This document shows, one piece after another, positions 42,535-51,931 of a stretch of DNA of 64,000 nt. The notes beneath the pieces were generated by a model. The model saw nothing but the letters and a program-made list of their open reading frames with translations. It had not been told where the DNA came from and did not search any database. A program made the translations under genes and the position numbers. Within the stretch, counting starts at the first letter, position 1. Each line of letters begins with the position of its first letter. This DNA is from Hypericum androsaemum (lineage: Eukaryota; Streptophyta; Magnoliopsida; Malpighiales; Hypericaceae): assembly GCA_963995505.1 (NCBI GenBank), contig OZ023184.1, forward strand, positions 15,932,228-15,996,227, read 5' to 3'.

Positions 42535-43614
42535 GCCGAACTTCTCTCCAACTTGAAATGTCACAAGTTGAGTGATTTTCAGCATTATAAAAACACCTTC
42601 CTCACCAGGGTAATGCTTCACGAAGATTCAAATCAGCCTTTCTGGAAAGAAAAGCTCATTGATGGTCTTCCGTTCATGCTAGGTGAAAAGGTCAGACGAA
42701 CTCTTAAAGCCTCCCATGGAACCCCTATTAACTATGCAGCACTTACCTATGGTGAGCTCATCAGCATAACACAACAACAGGGACTCCAAATCTGTCAAGA
42801 TTTAAAGTTACAGAAAAATATCAAGCGTGAGTTAAGGCAAACGAAACAAGAACTTGGATCGTTTTGTCAACAGTTTGATATTTCTCGAGTTCCTGATTCC
42901 AAGAATTACAATTGCCCTTCCTCATCCAAGCCTTCTCATCATAAAAGATCTTCCTATTACAAACGACCTGACAAGCGTAATAAGGACTCTCACCTCAAAA
43001 AATGCTTTTCAAGACGTTTTCCAGACAACGACAAGAAGAAGTCCTATAGACGTGATCGTCCGCCAACGGATGACCGCTTCAAGGATACTATTTGTCACAA
43101 GTGTGGCAAAAAAGGACACATCGCCCGGCACTGTCGCATACACACAAAACTTCATGCCTTAAACATTGATCCTGATATTATTGCCCAAATATCCGCCCTT
43201 CTGATTAACGATTCTTCTTCCGACCCTGACTCAGTCTCGGAAGACTCTGACCAATTAGATGAACTTATCCATTCTTCATCTTCGTCTGATTCGGAACACA
43301 GTATATGTGTTTTGACTAAAGACCAAGAGTTTTTACTCGCCATGGCAAATGAAATCGAAGATCCCACCAAACGCAAGGACTATTTATCTAAAATACTTAA
43401 CAGTGTTGATGAAGGCCCTTCAACTTCCATCACCATCCCTCCAAAGACTTATGATCTGACTCGCATCCTTCAAAAGAAGCAAGTTCAGAAGTCTAATATT
43501 CCCAGCATTCCAGAGCTACAAACGGAAATCAAGCTCATTAAAACTGAGCTCAAAGATTTACGTTTACAGCAACAGGAAACAAGTACTGTCCTCCAAAACC
43601 TTTTAACCAAATAG
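42535..43614 (+). pseudogene. EPRV copy 1: coat protein C-terminal part with CCHC zinc knuckle
   Basis: The copy enters the coat-protein frame at the left junction, so its start is missing. The open frame continues to a TAG at 43612. A CCHC zinc knuckle (CHKCGKKGHIARHC) lies at 43093-43134, preceded by a Lys/Arg-rich segment and followed by a Ser/Asp/Glu-rich acidic stretch (SSDPDSVSEDSD). In caulimovirids this region packages the pregenomic RNA. A Gln/Leu-rich probable coiled coil ends the segment. It differs at only a few residues from copy 2 (50378-51457). Confidence 0.88.
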
Positions 43615-44088
43615 CCTATCGATCCAAACTCCAGCGACTCAGATGATGATTTCCCGCTTCAACCTGATTCCAATGAATTTTTACATGTTTTGAAACAGGT
43701 CACTTCTCGAAAGTACCTCATTAAACTTATTATCAAATTTTCTGATGATTTCCAACTTAATACTATTGCTTTATTTGATACGGGTGCTGATTTAAATTGC
43801 ATCAAAGATGGTTTAGTGCCTAAACGCTTTCTACATCGTACACATGAAAAACTTTCTGCTGCCAACAATTCAAAAATGTTGATCACACAGAAAACTGACG
43901 CTTTTATCAAAAACAATGACACTTGCATCAAAACTACATTTTTACTCGTTTCCAATATGAACCATACTGTCATTATTGGAACACCTTTTATCAACTTAAT
44001 CACCCCTTACACAGTTAACCATGATGGCATTGTTTTTAAAATTAAAAAACTAACTTCCAAAACATTGTTTTTCCCGTTTTTACAATAA
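43615..44088 (+). CDS. EPRV copy 1: aspartic protease
   Basis: After the TAG at 43612 the same frame stays open to a TAA at 44086. It contains LFDTGADLNCI, the DTG active-site motif of retroviral-type aspartic proteases, and the later VIIGTPFI loop. It is identical in layout to 51458-51931. The enzyme would process the viral polyprotein. There is no ATG near the start of the segment (the first is at 43690), so production would require readthrough, reinitiation or an unbroken parent frame. Confidence 0.9.
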   Translation, partial: PIDPNSSDSDDDFPLQPDSNEFLHVLKQVTSRKYLIKLIIKFSDDFQLNTIALFDTGADLNCIKDGLVPKRFLHRTHEKLSAANNSKMLITQKTDAFIKNNDTCIKTTFLLVSNMNHTVIIGTPFINLITPYTVNHDGIVFKIKKLTSKTLFFPFLQ

Positions 44089-45645
44089 CCAACAACACGA
44101 GAATTACACTTATTAAAACAACATCACATAAACTCATTAATTTCTTCTAAAGAACATGATCTTATTGACACAAAACATCATATTCATTTGCAACGAATTT
44201 CAACACAACTTGAAGATCTCGCTCTTCAAAACCAAATTGATTGTTTTAAAAATAAACTTCAAACTAATTTGTGTTCTGATTTGCCTACTGCTTTCTGGGA
44301 TCGCAAGAAGCACGTGGTTGAACTTCCCTATGAATCAACATTTTCAGAACGCCAAATCCCTACAAAAGCCCGACCAATTCAAATGAACTTTGAAATGGTT
44401 GAATTTTGTAGAAAAGAAATCAATGATTTAGAAAACAAGGGTTTGATTTCTAAATCAAAATCACCTTGGAGTTGCGCAGCATTTTATGTTGTTAAAAACT
44501 CTGAAATTGAAAGAGGTGTTCCTCGCCTCGTTATCAATTACAAACCTTTGAACGCTGTTTTACAATGGATTCGGTATCCAATTCCCAACAAAAAAGACTT
44601 ACTCAATCGCCTTCATAACTCTTTCATCTTTTCAAAATTTGATATGAAATCGGGATTTTGGCAAATACAGATTCATCCAAAGGATCGGTATAAGACTGCA
44701 TTCACTGTTCCTTTTGGCCAGTATGAATGGAACGTTATGCCATTCGGTTTAAAAAATGCCCCAAGCGAATTTCAAAACGTCATGAATGACATATTTGCAT
44801 CATTTTCATCATTCTGCATAGTCTATATTGACGACGTTTTGATCCATTCCCAATCAATTGAACAACATTTCAAACATTTACATGCTTTTTATAATGTCGT
44901 AAAGAAAAATGGTCTTGTTTTGTCCCAAAACAAAATCGTTTTGTTCCAAACAAGAATTCGTTTTCTTGGTCATTACATCCACCAAGGGACGATTACCCCA
45001 ATCGAACGCTCCATTACTTTTGCATCCAAATTTCCTGACAAAATCTTGGACAAAACTCAACTCCAACGTTTTCTTGGATCTCTAAACTATGTTTTAGAAT
45101 TCTTTCCCAACATCAACCGCATCATAAAACCTTTACATGATCGGCTTAAAAAGAACCCTACGCCATGGACAGATATTCATACTAGTATAATCCAACGCAT
45201 TAAAAGTCAAGTTCAAAGCATTCCTTGTTTACATTTAGCTGATCCATCTGCTTTCAAGATAGTTGAAACTGATGCCTCAGATTTAGGTTACGGTGGCATA
45301 TTGAAACAACGCCCCCATGATCATGAACATATCATATCATTCACTTCAGCACATTGGAATGATACTCAGCGCAAGTATCCAACAATCAAAAAAGAAATTT
45401 TGAGCATTGTATTATGTATTACAAAGTTTCAAAGTGATCTTTTAAACCAAAAGTTTTTATTACGTATAGATGCCCAAGCGGCTAAAGATATTCTTCAAAA
45501 AGATGTTCAAAATATTGCCTCCAAGCACATATTTGCTCGCTGGCAAGCTATTTTAAGTATTTTTGATTTTGACATTGAATACATTAAAGGAGAAAGCAAT
45601 TCCCTACCTGATTTCCTAACGCGAGAGTTTTTGACAAATAGGTAG
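44089..45645 (+). CDS. EPRV copy 1: reverse transcriptase and RNase H
   Basis: The frame reopens after the TAA at 44086 and runs to the TAG at 45643. It shows the RT order PRLVINYKPLN, FSKFDMKSGFWQIQIH, FGQYEWNVMPFGLKNAPSEFQ (21 residues, cut here to its first part) and YIDDVLIHS with catalytic DD, then RNase H with TDASDLGYGGIL, KKEILSIVLCI, and DAQAA. All catalytic residues are visible. The sequence is the caulimovirid type rather than Ty3, judged by the YEWNVMPFGLKNAP block and absence of integrase. Near-identical to 51932-53488. Confidence 0.93.
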   Translation, partial: PTTRELHLLKQHHINSLISSKEHDLIDTKHHIHLQRISTQLEDLALQNQIDCFKNKLQTNLCSDLPTAFWDRKKHVVELPYESTFSERQIPTKARPIQMNFEMVEFCRKEINDLENKGLISKSKSPWSCAAFYVVKNSEIERGVPRLVINYKPLNAVLQWIRYPIPNKKDLLNRLHNSFIFSKFDMKSGFWQIQIHPKDRYKTAFTVPFGQYEWNVMPFGLKNAPSEFQNVMNDIFASFSSFCIVYIDDVLIHSQSIEQHFKHLHAFYNVVKKNGLVLSQNKIVLFQTRIRFLGHYIHQGTITPIERSITFASKFPDKILDKTQLQRFLGSLNYVLEFFPNINRIIKPLHDRLKKNPTPWTDIHTSIIQRIKSQVQSIPCLHLADPSAFKIVETDASDLGYGGILKQRPHDHEHIISFTSAHWNDTQRKYPTIKKEILSIVLCITKFQSDLLNQKFLLRIDAQAAKDILQKDVQNIASKHIFARWQAILSIFDFDIEYIKGESNSLPDFLTREFLTNR

Positions 45646-45651
45646 CCAGTT

Positions 45652-46251
45652 ATGCCACCAAAAAGCTCCCAAGGGAGCAAAGCCAAAAGTATTGCCTCAT
45701 CCTCCTCAAAGCCAGCCCGAACTTGGGCCGCTATTACTGAAGATGACGAACATAAAGAACTTCCCCTTGCCCTTCGCAGGGGATCCGAAAGCAGCACTGA
45801 AGTGCAAAAATGGTTACTTGAACTCCAAAACAATCCAGTTTACCCGACTGAATTTGTTGAGGTCTTCCAACGCCTCTCCCAGAATTCCCAAGCCCCAACA
45901 ACCAACACCCAAATGACCTCCCCTAACGTTAGCCATACAATCGTTTCTCAAACCCAACCTCTTCCCCGTAACCAACCAAGAGCTGTTTATTACCACAAAC
46001 CCCAAACCCAATCTCTTGTGTTTGTTGAACGAGATTACAACCAAAACGACCCAACTATTGCTGCAGCAAGAACTTTCCCTCCTGGCCAACACTCTATCCC
46101 CTCAGACATAGCCAAAACACAAGCCTACTATGCTGCCATATTAGAACACACTGACTCCATCAAAGTCAGGCACTTCTATAGCAACACAGATAAAGCCTCC
46201 CCAGCCTATTCAACCTGCCAAATTGCAAAAGTCATACATCCATCGCAATGA
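45652..46251 (+). CDS. EPRV copy 1: C-terminal region, first part, unknown function
   Basis: A 199-codon frame starts with ATG 6 bp after the RT stop and ends with TGA at 46249. The N-terminus is Ser/Lys-rich (MPPKSSQGSKAKS). The middle is Pro/Gln/Thr-rich and probably disordered. No domain is recognised. It is in the same frame as RT, suggesting it was once part of the polyprotein. Confidence 0.7.
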   Translation: MPPKSSQGSKAKSIASSSSKPARTWAAITEDDEHKELPLALRRGSESSTEVQKWLLELQNNPVYPTEFVEVFQRLSQNSQAPTTNTQMTSPNVSHTIVSQTQPLPRNQPRAVYYHKPQTQSLVFVERDYNQNDPTIAAARTFPPGQHSIPSDIAKTQAYYAAILEHTDSIKVRHFYSNTDKASPAYSTCQIAKVIHPSQ

Positions 46252-46995
46252 GGACAACCCTTGCACAAACCAAAGCATCTACCACTGACCCCAAACACCA
46301 CCCATAGCACCCTATACAGCTACTGGGACTACCAAAATGCCTGGTTTAATGCTTTCTTGAACCAAAATGCTAAAATGACTCACACATGGCTGTTCTATTT
46401 CAGACAGCCATTTGATTGTCTCAATCTTCCATTATGGTTCCTTACCTGGTGGAGTTATTATGGTTGTTCCTTAACCATCCTTACGGATGACGTTCTTGGA
46501 TGCTACAACCTTTTCAAAGGCCGCTACAACCCTTCGGCCATTGAAAAGCCATTTGGCCCATTGTTATTATTTTGCGCCAAGTTCTACCTTCCATGGGTAT
46601 GCACCTGGCACTATGAATTTACCCCTTATGACGATCGGACTGATGTCAATATGTTAGTCCGCCGCTTCAAGGTAAAATGGTGGAACGCCTTCCGAGCGGA
46701 AGAGAAACTGACCACAGAGATAGTTCTCAAGTGGTTCAAAGACAACGCCGTCGGAAAATCAAAGCACACCGCCATTGACAACAGTATCGCACAGTTTCTG
46801 GCCCAGAAGGCAAAGATCCAGGCAATGCTGGCATCAGCCAGCACAGAGAAGGATTACTTTGCCATAATGAGCCAAGTAACAAAGACCCATTCCAACGCCT
46901 CTTCATCGCCCTGCGCAACGGAAGGAGAAGACGAGGATGAGCCCTTCATCTCCCTCGATGAAGATGATGGAGCCGGCTTCTTCGGCCTCCCCTGA
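46252..46995 (+). CDS. EPRV copy 1: C-terminal region, second part, Trp-rich, unknown function
   Basis: The frame continues without an ATG after the TGA at 46249, to a TGA at 46993. It is strikingly rich in Trp, Phe and Tyr (DYQNAWFNAFLNQNAKM, LPLWFLTWWSYYGCS, YLPWVCTWHYEFTP), then has a basic/amphipathic part and an acidic tail (GEDEDEPFISLDEDDG). No domain is identified. Some caulimovirids carry a downstream ORF after RNase H, which this may correspond to. Confidence 0.7.
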   Translation, partial: GQPLHKPKHLPLTPNTTHSTLYSYWDYQNAWFNAFLNQNAKMTHTWLFYFRQPFDCLNLPLWFLTWWSYYGCSLTILTDDVLGCYNLFKGRYNPSAIEKPFGPLLLFCAKFYLPWVCTWHYEFTPYDDRTDVNMLVRRFKVKWWNAFRAEEKLTTEIVLKWFKDNAVGKSKHTAIDNSIAQFLAQKAKIQAMLASASTEKDYFAIMSQVTKTHSNASSSPCATEGEDEDEPFISLDEDDGAGFFGLP

Positions 46996-47577
46996 ACAAA
47001 CTCTCCAAAGACTTCTCACCACAACGGCTTCAACGACTTCATACCAAAAAGGCTACAACAAAATCATACGTACCATTGTACGTATTTCCCATGGATTCAC
47101 AGGATTTATTCCTGCCATAACAAAGGTGGACCCCAGCCACCGAAAGATAGTCACAAGACGAATCAACGCACGAGGTGGACCCCAGCCACCGAAAAGCAGT
47201 CACAAGAAGAAGCAACGCACGAGGTGGACCCCAGCCACCGAAAGCACAAAGCAGACAGCAGGCAAACAGGAAAGATTCCTCCTGCCTCAACGCCACTTCG
47301 CCCCCCCTATATATAGAACCCTCCTTATTGTTATCAAGCAGAGTGTATTTTAGTTGGATAGTTGCCCATAGTCACCAGAGCTCCGCTCCTCTCTCCAGAC
47401 TTCCACTGTAATCCTCTCCCTCCTTATTGTTCATTGCTTATCTCTGTTACTAGTTTTAAAGCTTATCTTCATATTGTAATTTCTTAAAGTCTATGCTTAA
47501 AGAATAATTTTTATTACTTATTATTATCATCCTGTTCCGCATCGCATATTGTTATCATCCTGTTCCGCATCGCATAT
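46996..47577 (+). promoter_or_regulatory. EPRV copy 1: intergenic region with enhancer-like repeats, promoter and RNA 3' region
   Basis: Contains three 49-bp repeats at 47125, 47174 and 47223, a C7 run (47301-47307), and the TATA box TATATATAG (47308-47316), then the expected pregenomic RNA start ~30 bp later. Caulimovirid pregenomic promoters sit in this position, between the last ORF and the primer-binding site. Confidence 0.75.
47125..47271 (+). repeat. Three tandem 49-bp hairpin repeats upstream of the viral promoter (copy 1)
   Basis: GGTGGACCCCAGCCACC starts at 47125, 47174 and 47223, exactly 49 bp apart. GGTGG and CCACC are complementary, so each repeat can form a short hairpin. The same set is at 54993, 55042 and 55091 in copy 2. 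Confidence 0.9.
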
Positions 47578-47579
47578 TG
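47524..47579 (+). repeat. 28-bp tandem duplication at the viral copy junction
   Basis: A 28-bp unit starting TTATCATCCTGTTCCGC is present twice, 47524-47551 and 47552-47579, directly before the primer-binding site. Copy 2's right end (55410-55432) has the unit only once, and incomplete. Confidence 0.92.
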
Positions 47580-47591
47580 GTATCAGAGCCA
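47578..47591 (+). other. tRNA-Met primer-binding site of the pararetrovirus
   Basis: TGGTATCAGAGCCA is complementary to the 3' end of plant initiator tRNA-Met, the minus-strand primer used by Caulimoviridae. It is the conventional position 1 of their circular map and occurs only once here because copy 2 ends just before its own site. Confidence 0.93.
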
Positions 47592-47974
47592 TTTATATCT
47601 CTAGTTCAACTGTTGAGAGGTGTCTCCAAATTGGACTGTCCTCGCATCCCTTGTGGATCCTAAAGGGTTAAAACTCCCTGGTGCCTCTTGGTAATCAACA
47701 GTTTTGCTATTGATCGGACTTTAATTGCTCATTCATCATTGTTACTGTTCATAGGAATAGTGAGTTACTGTAGCAACGCCATTTTCACTATTGCAGTACA
47801 GCTCCATCTTGCATCCACTATAGATCTCCGCCTTCATGGCTGGTTAGGGTTGCATATTGCATCTGAAGGGTTAGATCAGCATGGTAGTAGGCCGTAAGAC
47901 CCTGGAGGGGCAGTGAGACCGTGGCTTTGTGTTGATTACTTCCCTGTATTTGCATATTGTACCTCTCATCTGTC
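47592..47974 (+). other. EPRV leader
   Basis: Noncoding leader between the primer-binding site and the movement-protein ATG, with a few short open frames, as expected of caulimovirid pregenomic RNA leaders. Confidence 0.6.
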
Positions 47975-49900
47975 ATGGATCCGTTTGTTTGTAGTAATGC
48001 ATCATGCATCTCATTTACGAGTGATCTGGCTGAATCCAGTAACGAACAAAGCCGAATAAACAGTAATGAGCTGATCATTGAGGATTTTAAAGGCTGCATC
48101 AATAATTGGAAATTGCCAAAAATTTCAAAACATGACATATATCACATTCCAAAGATTTCATTTTTGAAACATGACTATGTCATCAAACAAGAAGAACACT
48201 CAATGTCTGTTTCCAAACCTATTGAGACTTATCAACTATTGTCCAAAACCTCTCTTCAAAATCATCTGAAAAAGGGTTTTAATTTCATCCATATAGGACT
48301 CGTCCAGGTCGGTATTATACCCCTGACTGTGGCCGGATTGGATGCATCGATCCTAGCTATCCTCCGGGATGCTAGACATCTGCGTTTTAAAGATTCTTTA
48401 ATGAGCTCCGTCGAGTCAAGCCTCGCCGGTGGTCCATTATCATTTGATTGCCATCCAAATCTTACTTTATCTCTTAAAGACCCAAACATTCTGCATGCCT
48501 TAACACTTCAATTAAAAACATTTAATTACTCCCTCATGCAGGGCACTGTTAACATCTCATTGAGTTTTAAAGTGCATTATAAAGCCATGATTTCTGCATT
48601 TGCAACGAAGCATCGTTTTCAACCAACCAAAGGACAAACCGTTTTATTGCAAACTGACTTTACTCGGGCTAACACTGTCATTCCTAAAGCCATCCAATGG
48701 AAGGATGTAACCCTTCCTGACGAATGGATCTTAGAAGGTTTAGACCAATCTGAGACTCAAATGCCTGAAGCCCAACCCAGTAATGATGTTTCACGTATCA
48801 ACCGTTATTCTGGTGGTACTATTGGAATATCGTTCAATCGTGCTACGAGCTCGAGATTTACAGGGACCCCCTCCCTTTCTCGCTGTGAAAGCACATCTTC
48901 ATCGATGAGAGCCCCCAACCATCTCCCATCTGTTATCCACCTACCTGACAAACCAAGGTTCTCAACATCAGATATACCCAACCCCACACTCCACCATATC
49001 AACTATAGATCCCAAATCCCACACCCTGTTTATACACAAAATAAAGCCCCTGTGGAAGATGAGTCTCCTCCCTCTTCCCCTACCCCAAGCCAAATCACAG
49101 AAAATCAACAATATCGGAATGAACTTAACGTTCTTGAAGCCCCCTTCGAGATCGATAAGGATTTTCTCCGATCTGATTTCAACGCCCCTCATAACCAAAG
49201 AAAGGTCAAATGGTTCTTTCGGAACTTTTTAAAACCTGAACGTGATGGAGTTCAAACCTCTTATTATGAGTGGATTACAGAATATCGTTGCCAGATCTTA
49301 TTTTTTGACTGGTTCGAACAATTCTTAATGCCTACTTGTATACAAGAGATGATTGACAGTTATAACTCCAAGACCCAAACTGCAAATCCCATCACTCGTG
49401 CCCAACGTCATCGCGAACAATGGGATACCACGAATGGTGAAACAATATCATCCCCTCACCCCCCTCTGAGACAAATTAATCTCAATATTGCCAATAATCC
49501 CATAGAAGCCGCTCCCTACAAGACCCCAACAGATGACGTCCTTTTAAATTCAAAACGTATAATTGCCCAGAACAATTTCTGTAATACTCACCTGAGTACT
49601 ATAGGAAAACAACTGGAACGCATTGAAGGACATCTCCCATCTTCTCAAGACCTATCATCGTCTATTCCTGACCCTCCACCTGTATCTAAACCACAACAAC
49701 CCATTTTTAGACCTTTTAAGGTCTCCCAAACAACCACACGCCAAATCCAGGAGAACAGAGATTTTGCTGATATTTTGCGAAGGCAAATATCCAGTATTGA
49801 TCTCACCCCTCCCTCTCCTCTCATCGCCCCTGATACTCCTCCCACGCAATCCAACACCATCCACACCCTTGACAAAGATTCCGATTCTGAATCCAACTGA
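47975..49900 (+). CDS. EPRV copy 2: movement protein (30K superfamily) with long C-terminal extension
   Basis: ATG at 47975 (MDPFVCSNASC), TGA at 49898, about 641 codons without interruption. Residues ~90-250 match caulimovirid movement proteins of the 30K superfamily: FNFIHIGLVQVGIIPLTVAG, LDASILAILRDAR and the later SLSFKVHYKAMISAFATKH are the typical blocks. Such proteins form tubules through plasmodesmata for cell-to-cell spread. The C-terminal ~350 residues are Ser/Pro-rich with an aromatic patch (VKWFFRNFLKP, YYEWITEYRCQILFFDWF) and probably belong to the start of the coat-protein region. It is one of the longest intact frames in the array, and remains in frame with everything downstream. 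Confidence 0.9.
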   Translation: MDPFVCSNASCISFTSDLAESSNEQSRINSNELIIEDFKGCINNWKLPKISKHDIYHIPKISFLKHDYVIKQEEHSMSVSKPIETYQLLSKTSLQNHLKKGFNFIHIGLVQVGIIPLTVAGLDASILAILRDARHLRFKDSLMSSVESSLAGGPLSFDCHPNLTLSLKDPNILHALTLQLKTFNYSLMQGTVNISLSFKVHYKAMISAFATKHRFQPTKGQTVLLQTDFTRANTVIPKAIQWKDVTLPDEWILEGLDQSETQMPEAQPSNDVSRINRYSGGTIGISFNRATSSRFTGTPSLSRCESTSSSMRAPNHLPSVIHLPDKPRFSTSDIPNPTLHHINYRSQIPHPVYTQNKAPVEDESPPSSPTPSQITENQQYRNELNVLEAPFEIDKDFLRSDFNAPHNQRKVKWFFRNFLKPERDGVQTSYYEWITEYRCQILFFDWFEQFLMPTCIQEMIDSYNSKTQTANPITRAQRHREQWDTTNGETISSPHPPLRQINLNIANNPIEAAPYKTPTDDVLLNSKRIIAQNNFCNTHLSTIGKQLERIEGHLPSSQDLSSSIPDPPPVSKPQQPIFRPFKVSQTTTRQIQENRDFADILRRQISSIDLTPPSPLIAPDTPPTQSNTIHTLDKDSDSESN

Positions 49901-49924
49901 TCATCTTCCTCATCTACCACCCCC

Positions 49925-51457
49925 ATGATCCATCGTCTTCACTGGCCCCAACAGTCCATCCCTGTTCCGGGTCCAGACATTGCCATAGAACAAAAGCCCA
50001 GTACCCTAAACCAGGCTAAGTTCAATGCTAATTCCATTTACGAATGGAACATTGATGCCATGACAGAGTATAACATTCTCAGTTTACTCCAACAAATGAC
50101 CATGGCCGCCAACGCCTACAAAACCCAGACGACCATATCTGACAAATCCATTGCTGAGATTCTCATTTCGGGATTCTCCGGCCAACTGAAAGGTTGGTGG
50201 GACTATTACCTCACTGAGACTCAATAAAAAGAAATCCTAGAAAGCCTTCAACGTGATGAGAACCATTCGTTAGTTCTTTCACCTAACAATGAACCGATCC
50301 AAGATGCGGTTTCATCTCTTATCTTTGCCATATCACTTCATTTCATCGGTGATTCGTCTCACCTTAAAGATAAAAATGCCGAACTTCTCTCCAACTTGAA
50401 ATGTCACAAGTTGAGTGATTTTCAGCATTATAAAAACACCTTCCTCACCAGGGTAATGCTTCACGAAGATTCAAATCAGCCTTTCTGGAAAGAAAAGCTC
50501 ATTGATGGTCTTCCGTTCATGCTAGGTGAAAAGGTCAGACGAACTCTTAAAGCCTCCCATGGAACCCCTATTAACTATGCAGCACTTACCTATGGTGAGC
50601 TCATCAGCATAACACAACAACAGGGACTCCAAATCTGTCAAGATTTAAAGTTACAGAAAAATATCAAGCGTGAGTTAAGGCAAACGAAACAAGAACTTGG
50701 ATCGTTTTGTCAACAGTTTGATATTTCTCGAGTTCCTGATTCCAAGAATTGCAATTGCCCTTCCTCATCCAAGCCTTCTCATCATAAAAGATCTTCCTAT
50801 TACAAACGACCTGACAAGCGTAATAAGGACTCTCACCTCAAAAAACGCTTTTCAAGACGTTTTCCAGACAACGACAAAAAGAAGTCCTATAGACGTGATC
50901 GTCCGCCAACGGATGACCGCTTCAAGGATACTATTTGTCACAAGTGTGGCAAAAAAGGACACATCGCCCGGCACTGTCGCATACACACAAAACTTCATGC
51001 CTTAAACATTGATCCTGATATTATTGCCCAAATACCCGCCCTTCTGATTAACGATTCTTCTTCCGACCCTGACTCAGTCTCGGAAGACTCTGACCAATTA
51101 GATGAACTTATCCATTCTTCATCTTCGTCTGATTCGGAACACAGTATATGTGTTTTGACTAAAGACCAAGAGTTTTTACTCGCCATGGCAAATGAAATCG
51201 AAGATCCCACCAAACGCAAGGACTATTTATCTAAAATACTTAACAGTGTTGATGAAGGCCCTTCAACTTCCATCACCATCCCTCCAAAGACTTATGATCT
51301 GACTCGCATCCTTCAAAAGAAGCAAGTTCAGAAGTCTAATATTCCCAGCATTCCAGAGCTACAAACGGAAATCAAGCTCATTAAAACTGAGCTCAAAGAT
51401 TTACGTTTACAGCAACAGGAAACAAGTACTGTCCTCCAAAACCTTTTAACCAAATAG
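49925..51457 (+). pseudogene. EPRV copy 2: coat protein region with zinc knuckle, one internal stop
   Basis: An ATG at 49925 lies 24 bp after the preceding stop and in the same frame. A TAA at 50225-50227 interrupts the frame, which then stays open to a TAG at 51455. The N-terminal part has AEILISGFSGQLKGWWDYYL, a block seen in caulimovirid and Ty3-like capsid domains. The zinc knuckle CCHC is at 50936-50977, followed by an acidic serine-rich stretch and a Gln-rich helix. The protein would form the virion shell and bind RNA. Confidence 0.88.
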
Positions 51458-51931
51458 CCTATCGATCCAAACTCCAGCGACTCAGATGATGATTTCCCGC
51501 TTCAACCTGATTCCAATGAATTTTTACATGTTTTGAAACAGGTCACTTCTCGAAAGTACCTCATTAAACTTATTATCAAATTTTCTGATGATTTCCAACT
51601 TAATACTATTGCTTTATTTGATACGGGTGCTGATTTAAATTGCATCAAAGATGGTTTAGTGCCTAAACGCTTTCTACATCGTACACATGAAAAACTTTCT
51701 GCTGCCAACAATTCAAAAATGTTGATCACACAGAAAACTGACGCTTTTATCAAAAACAATGACACTTGCATCAAAACTACATTTTTACTCGTTTCCAATA
51801 TGAACCATACTGTCATTATTGGAACACCTTTTATCAACTTAATCACCCCTTACACAGTTAACCATGATGGCATTGTTTTTAAAATTAAAAAACTAACTTC
51901 CAAAACATTGTTTTTCCCGTTTTTACAATAA
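51458..51931 (+). CDS. EPRV copy 2: aspartic protease
   Basis: Same frame between the TAG at 51455 and the TAA at 51929. Contains LFDTGADLNCI (DTG from 51620) and VIIGTPFINL. The sequence is identical or nearly so to copy 1. As a retropepsin it would act as a dimer in polyprotein maturation. Confidence 0.9.
   Translation, partial: PIDPNSSDSDDDFPLQPDSNEFLHVLKQVTSRKYLIKLIIKFSDDFQLNTIALFDTGADLNCIKDGLVPKRFLHRTHEKLSAANNSKMLITQKTDAFIKNNDTCIKTTFLLVSNMNHTVIIGTPFINLITPYTVNHDGIVFKIKKLTSKTLFFPFLQ

Noticed and set aside
42529..47577. The repeat 42.5-47.6 / 50.4-55.4 kb as long LTRs
   Set aside because: The repeated part contains coat, protease and RT genes, lacks TG..CA ends, and its start lies in mid-ORF.
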